Below, in pieces: positions 15,184 through 24,734 of a DNA stretch of 32,300 bases; the first letter of the stretch is position 1; each line of letters starts with the position of its first letter. The position numbers were made by a program, and so were the translations under genes. This DNA comes from an uncultured Pelagibacteraceae bacterium (lineage in GTDB: Bacteria > Pseudomonadota > Alphaproteobacteria > Pelagibacterales > Pelagibacteraceae), in assembly GCA_902515965.1 (NCBI GenBank), contig CABXWS010000002.1:1-32300 (forward strand). The letters run 5' to 3'. The notes beneath the pieces are model-generated. The model saw only the letters and a list, made by a program, of their open reading frames with translations, had not been told where the DNA came from and made no database searches.

Positions 15184-16466
15184 TGATTATTCTTACAATG
15201 TTTGCAGTTTTATTACTTCTTTTATCAATAAATGTACCTATAGCCATAGGTCTTGCAGTAACAACAATTATTGCAATGGTTATGAAAACAGGAACAAGTT
15301 TTTTAATAGATACAGCAATTGTTATGTTTGATGGGTCGATGAAATTTCCATTAATTGCTATACCTCTGTTCATTTTAGCTGGGTCAATAATGAATAGTGC
15401 AGGCATATCTAGAAGATTAATAGCTTTTGCATCGGCTCTTGTTGGATTTATTAAAGGAGGATTAAGTATGATTAATATCGCTACCTCCATGTTTTTTGCT
15501 GAAATATCTGGATCTGCAGTTGCTGATGTTGCAGCGTTAGGATCTATTTTAATACCAGCGATGAAGAAAAAAGGATATCCAGGTGCCTTTGCTGCTGCGG
15601 TTACTTCATCCTCTGCATCATTAGCGATTATCATTCCACCTTCAATACCAATGATTGTTTATGCAGTAATGGCTCAAAGTTCAGTAGTTCAATTGTTTGT
15701 TGCAGGAATTGTTCCTGGAGTAATTGGAGGATTTTTTTTAATGCTAGCCGCTTACATAACTGCAAGACGTAAAAATTTTCCAGTTGAAGAGACATTTAAT
15801 ATTCCAAATGTTAAAAAAACAGCAAAAGACGCAGCATTAGCATTTTTGTTACCTGTAATTATCCTAGGGGGAATTTTTGGTGGAGTTGTAACTGCAACAG
15901 AAGGAGCCGGATTGGCAGTTGTTGCATCTTTGGTAATTGGTTTTATTTATAAAGAAATTGACTTTAAAAGATTGTACGAGTCAGCTTGTGAAGGTGCAAT
16001 TCAAACAGCATCAGTCATGTTGTTAGTTGCAGCATCAGTTTTGTTAGGTGAGTTTTTAACAATCGAACAAATACCACAAAAGGTGGCAGAATCTATTATT
16101 GATTTTACAAATAATAAATATGCAGTCTTAGCAATCTTAAATGTTTTTCTTTTAGTTATTGGTTTCTTTTTACACTCAGTTGCTGCAATAATTTTGACAG
16201 TCCCAATAGTAATGCCATTAGTCAACGCAGTAGGTATAGACCCAGTTCATTTTGGAATAATAGTGACTTTGAATTTAGCAATTGGTCAACAAACACCTCC
16301 AGTTGCTAGTGTGTTAGTTACAGCGTGTTCAGTTGCCAAAGCTGATATTTGGGATGTAACAAGATCAAATATATCATTTATATGCGTATTGTTAATTTTG
16401 TTATTATTGGTGACTTATGTGCCAGCAATACCCATGACATTGGTTGAATATTTTTATAGGAGTTAA
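15183..16466 (+). CDS. dctM: TRAP transporter large permease DctM
   Basis: This is the 427-residue transport subunit with about a dozen hydrophobic segments, the usual size. Family motifs are present: NVPIAIGLAV, PLFILAGSIMNSAGISRRL, the SGSAVADVAALGSILIPAMKKKGY signature near residues 110-133, IIPPSIPMIVYAV, and the second-repeat TEGAGLAVVASLVIG and LNLAIGQQTPPVASVL. It completes the DctPQM importer. The next gene starts 4 bases after its stop, so the transporter is linked to the CoA enzymes downstream. Confidence 0.95.
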   Translation: MIILTMFAVLLLLLSINVPIAIGLAVTTIIAMVMKTGTSFLIDTAIVMFDGSMKFPLIAIPLFILAGSIMNSAGISRRLIAFASALVGFIKGGLSMINIATSMFFAEISGSAVADVAALGSILIPAMKKKGYPGAFAAAVTSSSASLAIIIPPSIPMIVYAVMAQSSVVQLFVAGIVPGVIGGFFLMLAAYITARRKNFPVEETFNIPNVKKTAKDAALAFLLPVIILGGIFGGVVTATEGAGLAVVASLVIGFIYKEIDFKRLYESACEGAIQTASVMLLVAASVLLGEFLTIEQIPQKVAESIIDFTNNKYAVLAILNVFLLVIGFFLHSVAAIILTVPIVMPLVNAVGIDPVHFGIIVTLNLAIGQQTPPVASVLVTACSVAKADIWDVTRSNISFICVLLILLLLVTYVPAIPMTLVEYFYRS

Positions 16467-16470
16467 ATAG

Positions 16471-17253
16471 ATGAATAAATTAATAAAAGTAAACAAAAAA
16501 AATAATCACTTAGTTGAAGTTGTATTAAATAGACCAGAGAAACTTAATGCAATGACTAAACCAATGTGGGTTGAACTTGGAAAAGTATTTAAAAAACTTT
16601 CAAATAATAAAAACTTAAGATGCATAATAATAAGAGGAAAAGGTGGAAAATCATTTTCACCCGGAAATGATATTGGAGAATTTAAAGAAGAGAGATCATC
16701 AAGTAAGTTGGCTAAATCTTATGGTAAATTTTTACATGGAACATTAGGAAGTATATTTAATTGTCCAATACCTACCATAGCACTTATCGAAGGTATATGT
16801 GTGGGCGGAGGAATGGAAATAGCAGCTTGCTGTGATATCAGAATATGTGGAAAAAGTTCTAGATTTGGAGTTCCTATAAAAAGACTTGGATTAACAATGG
16901 CTGCAAAAGAACTTGAGGCACTACTTAAAATTACAACTTATTCAACTGCTATGGAAATTCTTTTTGAAGGCAGGGTATTTGATTCAAAAGAAGCTTATGA
17001 AAAAAGACTGGTAAACAAAGTAGTAGAAGATAATCAGGTTGAAAAAGAGGCTTATAAATCAGCAGAGTTGATATGCGAAGGTGCTCCAAAAGTTGCAAGA
17101 TGGCACAAACAGTTTGCAAGGGATATAATTAAAAACGGAAAGGTTACTGAAAAACTTAATAATATTGGTTACAAATGTTACGATACCGAAGACTTTCAAA
17201 TTGGTTATAAATCATTCTTAAATAAGACAAGGCCAAAATTTAAAAATAAATAA
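16471..17253 (+). CDS. Crotonase-family protein (enoyl-CoA hydratase/isomerase-like)
   Basis: The protein is 260 residues with the crotonase fold. It has NRPEKLNAMT, the oxyanion-hole segments SFSPGNDIGEF and EGICVGGGMEIAACCDIRI, and FGVPIKRLGL. Of the two glutamates used by classical enoyl-CoA hydratase, the first is kept (Glu116 in GGGMEIA). The second, normally in FGxPE, is replaced by Ile136 (GVPIKRL). Plain hydration is therefore doubtful, and an isomerase, lyase, hydrolase or CaiD-like role is possible. It acts on an acyl-CoA in the cytoplasm. The gene directly follows the TRAP genes (GGAG Shine-Dalgarno within the dctM end) and precedes a CoA-transferase, so the likely role is processing the imported acid as its CoA thioester. 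Confidence 0.88.
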   Translation: MNKLIKVNKKNNHLVEVVLNRPEKLNAMTKPMWVELGKVFKKLSNNKNLRCIIIRGKGGKSFSPGNDIGEFKEERSSSKLAKSYGKFLHGTLGSIFNCPIPTIALIEGICVGGGMEIAACCDIRICGKSSRFGVPIKRLGLTMAAKELEALLKITTYSTAMEILFEGRVFDSKEAYEKRLVNKVVEDNQVEKEAYKSAELICEGAPKVARWHKQFARDIIKNGKVTEKLNNIGYKCYDTEDFQIGYKSFLNKTRPKFKNK

Positions 17254-17256
17254 AAA

Positions 17257-18450
17257 ATGTCTGGAACTATTAATGGAATAAGAGTTTTAGAGCTAACACA
17301 AATTATGGCTGGACCAACTTGTGGATTACTTTTAGCGGATCTTGGTGCTGAAGTAATTAAAATAGAAAAAATTCAAGGAGGAGACGATACACGAAGATTT
17401 CTTCCACCAGATGTAAATGGAGAATCAGCAGCTTTCATGATGATGAATAGAAATAAAAAAGGTCTAGCATTAGATCTTAAAAGCAAGGAGGGTGTGGAGA
17501 TCTTTAAGACATTAGTTAAGCATTCGGATGTTGTGATAGAAAACTTTAGAAAAGGTACACTCGAAAGACTAGGAATAGGCTATGATGTTATGTCTAAAAT
17601 TAATCCAAAAATTATTTTGTGTGAAATATCCGGATATGGAAGAACAGGACCATATTCTGATAAAGGTGGTTTTGATTTAATTGCACAAGGAATGAGCGGG
17701 TTAATGAGTATTACCGGCGAAAGTACCGATAAACCTCCCATTAAAGTAGGTGCTCCTTTAACAGATATAACCGCAGGTTTACTGGCAACAAGTGGAATAT
17801 TAGCAGCTTTGATACACAGAGATAAAACTGGCGAAGGTCAAGTTGTTGATACCTCATTATATGAAGCGGGTATCGTTCATACATATTGGCAATCAGCTAT
17901 TGCATCAGCCACAGGTGAGTCTCCTGGACCATTAGGATCAGCCCATCCTTTAACAGCTCCTTATCAAGCTTTTAAAACAAAAGATAAATGGATAACAGTT
18001 GGAGCTTCAAATCAAAATACTTGGTTAAAATTAATAAAAGCTTTAGGTAGAGAAGATTTACAAGAAAATGAAAAATTTTCAGATAACAAAAGTAGAAAAA
18101 AAAATTTAGAGGAATTAGTCAAAATATTAAATGAAGAATTAATAAAAAAAAATTCAGATGAATGGTTAAAAATATTCGATGATAATGGATTACCTTGTGG
18201 TCCAATTTACTCAATTACAGAAATGTTTAAAGACAAACAAACTATAGATCGAAAAATGATTATAGATGTTGAAAATAAAATAGCAGGAAAAACTAAAGCA
18301 ATAGGAATGCCGATAAAATTTTCAAAAAGTAATGCAGAAGTTGAAAATGGATCACCCATACTAGGTGAACACTCAAAAGAAATTTTACTTAAATTTGGAT
18401 ATAGCGAAGATGAAGTTAAAGAATTTCTCGATAAAAAAATTATTTTATAA
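17257..18450 (+). CDS. CoA-transferase family III (CaiB/BaiF/Frc type)
   Basis: The protein is 397 residues, normal length. It has family III features: the N-terminal GIRVLELTQIMAGPTCGLLLADLGAEVIKIE (kept short here as a motif region), the RNKKGLALDL segment, the NFRKGTLERLG motif, and PLTDITAG with Asp170 as the expected catalytic aspartate that carries the acyl-CoA intermediate. These enzymes move CoA from one carboxylic acid to another. The gene follows the crotonase gene by 3 bases in the TRAP operon. Import, CoA activation, then crotonase chemistry is a coherent reading. The identity of the acid (for example a small dicarboxylate or carnitine-like compound) cannot be told from sequence. 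It ends 3 bases from the end of a convergent gene. Confidence 0.93.
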   Translation: MSGTINGIRVLELTQIMAGPTCGLLLADLGAEVIKIEKIQGGDDTRRFLPPDVNGESAAFMMMNRNKKGLALDLKSKEGVEIFKTLVKHSDVVIENFRKGTLERLGIGYDVMSKINPKIILCEISGYGRTGPYSDKGGFDLIAQGMSGLMSITGESTDKPPIKVGAPLTDITAGLLATSGILAALIHRDKTGEGQVVDTSLYEAGIVHTYWQSAIASATGESPGPLGSAHPLTAPYQAFKTKDKWITVGASNQNTWLKLIKALGREDLQENEKFSDNKSRKKNLEELVKILNEELIKKNSDEWLKIFDDNGLPCGPIYSITEMFKDKQTIDRKMIIDVENKIAGKTKAIGMPIKFSKSNAEVENGSPILGEHSKEILLKFGYSEDEVKEFLDKKIIL

Positions 18451-18453
18451 AAT

Positions 18454-21357
18454 TTAGTTTACAGTTTCAAAAATCTTAAATAGCAACTCTGAAACATGTT
18501 TTGCTTTCTTTTCTGATAAATCAGATATTTGATGTCTACAACTAGTACCATTAGCAACAATAAAATCATTATCCGTACTTTCGTTTACTGCGGGTATTAG
18601 AGATAGATTTGCCATTTTTTTTGAAACATCATAATTTTTACTACTATAACCAAAAGAACCTGCCATACCGCAGCAGCTAGAGTCTATCATTTTATTACTA
18701 ATATTTAATTTACTTAATAACCCTGTTAAACCTTTTATTCGGTCTTGAGATTTTTGATGGCAGTGACCATGGATTAAGACATTCTGATCAAATTTATTCA
18801 AACTAACTTTGTTACCTTCATTAATTTGTTCAAGAACGAATTCTTCCAACAAATAGAATTTATTCTTGAGTTTATCTCTATTTTTAACATTTCTTAAAGT
18901 TTTAAACTCATCACTAAATGTTAATAAACATGATGGCTCTATACCAACTATAGGCATATCATAATAACCATTAACTAAAATATAATTTACAAATCTATTT
19001 AACTCTTCTTCAGCTTTATCTAATTGACCATAGGAAATATATGTTCTTCCGCAGCACAAAGGTCTTTTAAGATTATCATTGTCAAAACTTGGAATAATCA
19101 CTTCATAACCAAATTTATTAAGAACTTTTATTGAATACATCAAATTTTGAATTTCAAAATTAATATTAAATGTATCTGCAAATAGAATAACTTTATTTTC
19201 TGATTTAATTTGTGATTTATATATTTCTTTTAATGGAAATTGATTTTGTACAGTAGGCATTTCTCTTTCTGTAGCGTAACCAAATTTTCTAATTATATTA
19301 GAAATTATTGGTAAATTCTTAATTTTGTTAAATATTGGAGACACTATTTTTAAGAGCCAAATTAGTTTTGGCATATTCGATATCACTCTATCTTTTATAC
19401 TCATTGAGAATTTTTTGTAGTAATGAGATAGAAACTCACTCTTCATTTTTGCCATATCTACAGACATTGGACATTCTCTCTGACAAGCTTTGCAGCTGAC
19501 ACAAAGTTCCATAGTTTCATACATTTCTTTAGATACAAAAGAATCTTTAGGTAGCTGATTTGATAATGCTAGACGAAGTGTATTGGCTCTACCTCTGACA
19601 AGGTCTTTTTCTTCTTTGGTAACCCTATAAGAAGGACACATAACACCAGAATCTAATTTTCTACAAGCCCCATTGTTATTACACATTTCAATAGCATCAG
19701 AGAAATTACCCCATTCAGACCAATCATAATTTGTTTTTATATCTTCAGATTTATAGTTTGATTTATATCTCATTAAAGATCTGTCATCAGACTTATAAGG
19801 TCTTACAATTTTACCAGGATTTAAAAGATTTTTTTTATCAAAAGTATCTTTAATTTCCTCAAATGCATTTGTAATTTTTTCACCAAACATTTTTTTATGA
19901 AATTCTGATCTAACAATACCATCACCATGTTCACCAGAGTGAGATCCTTTGTATTCCTTAACCATAGAAAATGCTTCATCTGCAATTGCTTTCATATTTT
20001 TAATGTCTTTATCAGATTTCATATTGAGGACAGGTCTTACGTGAAGAGTTCCAACAGATGCGTGTGCATAGAACATCCCACTGGTATCATATTTTTTAAA
20101 TATTTCATTTAATCTAGCTGTGTAATCAGCTAAATTATCTAACGTAACAGCGCAATCCTCTATGAAAGCCACAGGTTTTTTATCACCTTTCATAGACATT
20201 AAAATATTTAATCCAGCTTTTCTAATTTCAAAAACTTCTTTTTGATCACTAGCATTCTCGTAAAAAGCAAAATCATTTTTACTGTTTTGATTTAATACAA
20301 GATATTCTAAATCTTTAATTTTTTTCTCATAAACATTTGGATCTGTATCTATGAATTCTACCATCAATACTGCTTCTGGATTTCCTTTGATATATTTTCT
20401 AATACCACCAGCATACATTGGAATATCTTTAGCAAGATCCAATAAATTTTTATCCATTAGCTCAACAGTAGTTGGTTTTAAATTCACCATTTCTTTTGTA
20501 AGTTCCATTGCTTGATGGAAACTATCAAAATAACAAACACCCAAGACTTTATTTGTAGGTATCTCAGATAATTTAAGTTTAATTTTATTAAATAAAGATA
20601 AGGTTCCTTCTGATCCAACAAGAATGCTCGATGAATTGAAACCATTTGGATCTATTAGATCAATATTGTAACCCCCAACTCGTCTTTGCGTTTGAGGCCA
20701 GTTTTCATCTATCTCATTTTTAACTTGTTGTTTTACGTCGATAAATTTATTTATAATTTCATACAATCTGTCTTGATCATTTGTTGTTGCTAAATAGTTT
20801 TTATTAACTGTATCAAATGTGTGTATCGAACCGTCATCTAAAATGGTTTCAATCGCCAATACATTGTGAACCATATTTCCATAGTAAAGTGATCTAGATC
20901 CACAACTATTGTTAGCAGTCATACCTCCAATTGTTGCTCTACTGCTTGTAGAAACATCAACTGGATACCATAATCCATGGGGTTTTAGATAAGCATTCAA
21001 ATGATCTAAAACTATCCCAGGCTCGACCCATACATATCTCTCTTCAACATTTAACTCTAAAATTTTGTTTTGATGTCGTGAGTAATCCAAAACGATACAT
21101 TCACCGACGGTTTGACCACATTGTGAGCTACCGCCACCTCTAGCTAATAAAGGTATGGAATTCCTTTGAGAATATTCCATTAAGCTTAAAACATCGTTTT
21201 GATCTTTTGGTAAAACAACTCCTAAAGGTTTAATTTGGTAAAGAGATGCATCCGTGCTGTATCTTCCTCTTGAAAATTCATCAAATAAAGTTTTACCCTT
21301 TATTTTTTTTTCAATCTCTTTTCCAATTTTTTCAATTTGAGTATTATTAAGATCCAT
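18454..21357 (-). CDS. FAD-linked D-2-hydroxyacid dehydrogenase fused to Fe-S/CCG subunit (YdiJ/GlcD-GlcF type)
   Basis: The protein is 967 residues. The N-terminal half is an FAD-binding PCMH domain (about residues 40-265; LLARGGGSSQCGQTVG, TIGGMTANNSCGSRS, VGSEGTLSLF). The FAD-linked oxidase C-terminal domain follows (about 270-520; HASVGTLHVRP and GEHGDGIVRSE with metal-site His). The C-terminal half has two 4Fe-4S sites (C559/C565/C574, and CVSCKACQRECP at 619-630) and the two CCG domains (PLCCGRTY; SSCCGMAGSFGY). This matches single-chain D-2-hydroxyacid (D-lactate or D-2-hydroxyglutarate class) dehydrogenases that pass electrons to the respiratory chain. It lies 18 bases downstream of the enolase-superfamily gene and is probably co-transcribed. 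The exact substrate is unknown. Confidence 0.9.
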   Translation of the reverse strand: MDLNNTQIEKIGKEIEKKIKGKTLFDEFSRGRYSTDASLYQIKPLGVVLPKDQNDVLSLMEYSQRNSIPLLARGGGSSQCGQTVGECIVLDYSRHQNKILELNVEERYVWVEPGIVLDHLNAYLKPHGLWYPVDVSTSSRATIGGMTANNSCGSRSLYYGNMVHNVLAIETILDDGSIHTFDTVNKNYLATTNDQDRLYEIINKFIDVKQQVKNEIDENWPQTQRRVGGYNIDLIDPNGFNSSSILVGSEGTLSLFNKIKLKLSEIPTNKVLGVCYFDSFHQAMELTKEMVNLKPTTVELMDKNLLDLAKDIPMYAGGIRKYIKGNPEAVLMVEFIDTDPNVYEKKIKDLEYLVLNQNSKNDFAFYENASDQKEVFEIRKAGLNILMSMKGDKKPVAFIEDCAVTLDNLADYTARLNEIFKKYDTSGMFYAHASVGTLHVRPVLNMKSDKDIKNMKAIADEAFSMVKEYKGSHSGEHGDGIVRSEFHKKMFGEKITNAFEEIKDTFDKKNLLNPGKIVRPYKSDDRSLMRYKSNYKSEDIKTNYDWSEWGNFSDAIEMCNNNGACRKLDSGVMCPSYRVTKEEKDLVRGRANTLRLALSNQLPKDSFVSKEMYETMELCVSCKACQRECPMSVDMAKMKSEFLSHYYKKFSMSIKDRVISNMPKLIWLLKIVSPIFNKIKNLPIISNIIRKFGYATEREMPTVQNQFPLKEIYKSQIKSENKVILFADTFNINFEIQNLMYSIKVLNKFGYEVIIPSFDNDNLKRPLCCGRTYISYGQLDKAEEELNRFVNYILVNGYYDMPIVGIEPSCLLTFSDEFKTLRNVKNRDKLKNKFYLLEEFVLEQINEGNKVSLNKFDQNVLIHGHCHQKSQDRIKGLTGLLSKLNISNKMIDSSCCGMAGSFGYSSKNYDVSKKMANLSLIPAVNESTDNDFIVANGTSCRHQISDLSEKKAKHVSELLFKIFETVN

Positions 21358-21375
21358 TCCGCATTTATTTTGGTA

Positions 21376-22530
21376 TTATTTATTTTTGTATATAAGTTTA
21401 CCAAATTTTTTCAAAGAATTTTCTGATATATTTAGTCCTAGTCCCGGATTATCGTTTAAATATATCCAACCATTCTTCATTTCATGTTTAATATCAAACA
21501 ATTCTGACTGTAATGGATCTCTTACATCGTCAAATGACTCTAAAATCCTTCCAGCAGGTGTTGATGCTACTAAAGGTGCGTGCACATAACAGTCATGGTG
21601 CGGTGCAATATCAATATGATTGATTTCACATAATGATGCTAGTTTTCTTCCACTTGTAAATCCTCCAAACATTGTACAATCAAATTGCAAAATTTGTATG
21701 GCATTTTCTTCAAGCATAGATCTACATCCATAAATTGTGATTTCACTTTCTCCACCTGATAATGGTATCTTTGTTCTTTTTGAAAGTTCCCTTAAAGATC
21801 TTCTATCATCTTCCCATCTTACTGGTTCTTCTATCCAAGTTGGATTAAATACTTCAAATTCTTTTACACCCTCTATTGCTGTTTTTAAATCCCATGCCCT
21901 GTTAACATCAATCATTAAACTTTTTTCAGAACCAATTTCTTCTCTTATTATCTCAAGTCTTTTGCAATCTTCTTTTATTGTTAGACCTCCAACTTTAACT
22001 TTAAAACTTTGATGACCTAATTTAACTAGTTTTTTTAATTCATCTCTTAATTCTTTTTCATCTTTTCCTTCTCTGTAATAAGCACAAGTTACATAGACAG
22101 GAACTTTATTTCGATAACCACCAAATAATTTATAAAGTGGTATGTTCGATGCCTTACCCATTAAGTCCCAGCAAGCAATATCAAGAGCGGCAGATATTCT
22201 AATCAAAGCCTCTCGGCTCCAACCTTTCTCACTACTTATTCTTGTATCTGTTAATTTAAAAATTTTCTCGTACAATTTTTCTGGACTAAAAGGATCTTCA
22301 CCAATAATCAGATCAGCAATACCATTAGAAAATGGTTTTACTAATGGAGATATATCAGTATAGCTAGTTGCCAATCCAAATCCTGAATTACCATCTTTAT
22401 TTTTAATTTTTATTAATAGTTCATTTGCTGTTGGAACTATAAAATGGCTCACCCAATGAGGTGTGACCTCCTCTGGATTGTTAAGAACATAAACTTCCAA
22501 ACTATCAATTAAACTACTACTATTTGTCAT
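21376..22530 (-). CDS. Enolase-superfamily enzyme, mandelate racemase/acid-sugar dehydratase type
   Basis: The protein is 384 residues. The N-terminal capping domain is followed by a TIM barrel with recognisable catalytic positions: SFKVKVGG (Lys177/Lys179, the KxK base), DVNRAW (Asp208), WIEEPV (Glu234/235) and SGGESE (Glu261) as Mg2+ ligands, QFDCTMFGG (Asp284), and APHHDCYVH (His311/312), the His-Asp dyad of the MR subgroup. Such enzymes racemise or, more often, dehydrate aldonic/aldaric acids to 2-keto-3-deoxy acids. It is the first gene of a minus-strand pair with the D-2-hydroxyacid dehydrogenase and is divergent from the aminotransferase (44-base gap). The substrate is unassigned. Confidence 0.9.
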   Translation of the reverse strand: MTNSSSLIDSLEVYVLNNPEEVTPHWVSHFIVPTANELLIKIKNKDGNSGFGLATSYTDISPLVKPFSNGIADLIIGEDPFSPEKLYEKIFKLTDTRISSEKGWSREALIRISAALDIACWDLMGKASNIPLYKLFGGYRNKVPVYVTCAYYREGKDEKELRDELKKLVKLGHQSFKVKVGGLTIKEDCKRLEIIREEIGSEKSLMIDVNRAWDLKTAIEGVKEFEVFNPTWIEEPVRWEDDRRSLRELSKRTKIPLSGGESEITIYGCRSMLEENAIQILQFDCTMFGGFTSGRKLASLCEINHIDIAPHHDCYVHAPLVASTPAGRILESFDDVRDPLQSELFDIKHEMKNGWIYLNDNPGLGLNISENSLKKFGKLIYKNK

Positions 22531-22574
22531 ATATTATAAATTGATTATATATTTTCTTTAGCATATACAGCGTT

Positions 22575-23747
22575 ATGGCAATTTCAAATAATATAAGTCC
22601 TGGCCGACATTTTTTACAAATTCCTGGACCAACAAATGTTCCAGATAGAGTTTTAAGAGCTATGGATTATCCTACTATAGATCATAGAGGACCTGACTTT
22701 GCTGAATTAGGATTAAGAGTTTTAGATCGAATAAAATTAATTTTCAAAACTTCTGAACCTGTAATAATTTTTCCAGCCTCAGGAACAGGTGCTTGGGAAG
22801 CTGCACTTGTAAACACTTTAAGTGCTGGTGATAAAATCTTGATGTTCGAAACTGGTCATTTTTCTACACTATGGTGGGATATTGCTGAGAAATTCAAGAT
22901 TGAAGTAGACTTTGTAAAAGGTGATTGGAGAACAGGAGTTGATCCAAATATTGTTGAACAAAAACTTAAAGAAGACACGGATAAAAAAATTAAAGCTGTA
23001 TGTGCAGTCCATAATGAAACTTCTACTGGAGTTACAAGTAGAATAGGAGAAATTCGAAAAGCTATGGATAATGCAAATCATCCTGCATTATTATTTGTAG
23101 ATACTATATCCTCTTTAGGATCAATTGATTATAAACACGAGGAATGGAAAGTAGATGTAACAGTAGGTGGGTCACAAAAAGGTTTATTATTACCACCAGG
23201 ACTTTCATTTAATGCAATCAGCTCTAAAGCTTTAGAAGCCCACAAGACATCAGAATTGCCAAAATCTTATTGGGATTGGGGACCAATGATAGAAAACAAT
23301 AAAAAAGGTTATTTTCCTTATACACCTGCAACAAACTTATTTTATGGTTTAGATGAAGCAATAAACATGCTTACCGAGGAAGGTTTAGATAATGTTTTTA
23401 AAAGACACAAAAGATTTGCAGAAGCTACAAGAGTTGCTGTCAATTCGTGGGGATTAGAAATACTTTGTAAAAATCCAGAAGAATACTCAGACTCTTTAAC
23501 AGCAGTTATGGTACCTGATGGTCATGATGCGGATTTTTTAAGAAAAACTATTTTAGATCATTACAACATGTCATTGGGAACAGGACTTGCAAAAGTTGCT
23601 GGTAAAATTTTCAGAATTGGTCACTTAGGTGATTTTAATGAACTAATGCTAGCTGGCACATTGGCAGGTGTTGAAATGGGTTTAATGAAATCTAAAATAC
23701 CTTATAATAAAGGTGGAATACTAAAAGCACTTGAGTATCTTTCTTAA
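22575..23747 (+). CDS. Serine-glyoxylate-type aminotransferase (class V PLP)
   Basis: This is a 390-residue cytoplasmic PLP enzyme of the serine/alanine/aspartate-glyoxylate aminotransferase group. Visible features are the N-terminal QIPGPTNVPDRVLRAM, DHRGPDF, the FPASGTGAWEAAL phosphate-pocket region, VHNETSTG, Asp176 in FVDTISSLGS (pyridine-nitrogen contact) and GGSQKGLLLPPGL with Lys202 as the Schiff-base lysine. It makes glycine from glyoxylate using serine or another amino donor. Aspartate-glyoxylate aminotransferase (BhcA) is a close relative and cannot be excluded by sequence alone, but no other beta-hydroxyaspartate-cycle gene is here. No Shine-Dalgarno site is evident. It is followed by the renalase-like gene 18 bases later. 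Confidence 0.9.
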   Translation: MAISNNISPGRHFLQIPGPTNVPDRVLRAMDYPTIDHRGPDFAELGLRVLDRIKLIFKTSEPVIIFPASGTGAWEAALVNTLSAGDKILMFETGHFSTLWWDIAEKFKIEVDFVKGDWRTGVDPNIVEQKLKEDTDKKIKAVCAVHNETSTGVTSRIGEIRKAMDNANHPALLFVDTISSLGSIDYKHEEWKVDVTVGGSQKGLLLPPGLSFNAISSKALEAHKTSELPKSYWDWGPMIENNKKGYFPYTPATNLFYGLDEAINMLTEEGLDNVFKRHKRFAEATRVAVNSWGLEILCKNPEEYSDSLTAVMVPDGHDADFLRKTILDHYNMSLGTGLAKVAGKIFRIGHLGDFNELMLAGTLAGVEMGLMKSKIPYNKGGILKALEYLS

Positions 23748-23765
23748 TCAATCAAGTTACAAATC

Positions 23766-24734
23766 ATGCTTGATTTTTGCATAATAGGATCAGGAATTTC
23801 TGGATCAACAATAGCAAATTTAATAGATAAAAAATATACTGTTGAAGTATTTGATAAAGCCAAAGGCTTTGGAGGAAGAAGTTCGTTTAAAAAATATAAA
23901 GATAAAATTGGATTTGATCATGGACTTCAATATATTTCACCAAAATCAACAAAATTTAAAATTTTTGCCAATCAACTTATTAAAAGAAGAGTTTTAAAAA
24001 AGTGGGTAGGAAATCATTTATTTTTACATAAAACAGTCAAAGAAATTAAAAATCATTTAAAATTAATTGGAACAAAAGGAAATAATTCTATTAGTAAACA
24101 TTTATTAAAAAAAATTAAATGTAATTTTGAACATGAGCTAACAAATATTAAGAGATTAAATGATTATTGGGAATTAACATTTAAAAATGACTTAAAACAA
24201 AAATGTAAAAATCTTATTTTAACGTGTCCATTCCCACAAAGTAAGAAATTAGGACAAAAATATTTAAATAAATCTTATATAAATCAAAAAGTTAAAATGG
24301 ATGCCAATTTAACAGTCATGATTGTTACAGATAAGCTAAAACAATCTAATAGTAGTTACTTTTTTAATGATGAAATGCTTGGTTGGGCTGCATATGAGAA
24401 TAGTAAAAAAAGATTTAACTATAAGTATGATTTATGGACACTTCAAAGCACATACAAATACGGTAATAAATTCACGAAAGATTATAGAAACAAAAGAAAA
24501 TACTATACAAATCAACTAGTTAAAAGATTTGAGAAATTAACAAACTTAAAAATCAAAAAAATTCATCACTCTAGAATTCATGGATGGCTGTATTCATCCA
24601 ATTCAAAACCATTAAAACAATTATCTCTGTGGAATAAATCTTTAAAGTTAGGTTTATGTGGTGATTATTTCGGTGGACCGAGATTAGAAAATGGCTGGTT
24701 AAGTGCAAAAGACTTATACAAAAAAATATTATAA
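23766..24734 (+). CDS. Renalase-like FAD-dependent amine oxidase family protein
   Basis: The protein is 322 residues. The Rossmann dinucleotide motif GSGISGSTIANLI is at residues 8-20, followed by the family GFGGRSSF (FAD ribose/pyrophosphate contact) and DHGLQYIS. The C-terminus has LCGDYFGGPRLENGWLSAKDL, the second flavin-contact segment typical of renalase/amine-oxidase-like proteins (YobN/COG3380 type). The likely role is oxidation of a reduced nicotinamide or amine compound; the substrate is unknown. The central part is unusually Lys/Asn-rich, which reflects the base composition of the genome. The stop overlaps the stop of the convergent M24 gene by 6 bases, a tail-to-tail overlap. Confidence 0.8.
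   Translation: MLDFCIIGSGISGSTIANLIDKKYTVEVFDKAKGFGGRSSFKKYKDKIGFDHGLQYISPKSTKFKIFANQLIKRRVLKKWVGNHLFLHKTVKEIKNHLKLIGTKGNNSISKHLLKKIKCNFEHELTNIKRLNDYWELTFKNDLKQKCKNLILTCPFPQSKKLGQKYLNKSYINQKVKMDANLTVMIVTDKLKQSNSSYFFNDEMLGWAAYENSKKRFNYKYDLWTLQSTYKYGNKFTKDYRNKRKYYTNQLVKRFEKLTNLKIKKIHHSRIHGWLYSSNSKPLKQLSLWNKSLKLGLCGDYFGGPRLENGWLSAKDLYKKIL

Noticed and set aside
15095-15634. Minus-strand ORF of 179 codons inside dctM
   Set aside because: Ala/Ile-rich shadow of the DctM membrane protein, whose plus frame has all family motifs.
16471-18450. Carnitine (CaiB/CaiD) pathway assignment
   Set aside because: The families match only broadly; a TRAP importer is not the usual carnitine carrier and one crotonase catalytic residue is missing.
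22575-23747. Beta-hydroxyaspartate cycle (BhcA) assignment
   Set aside because: The enzyme family fits, but no aldolase, dehydratase or imine reductase of that cycle is nearby.
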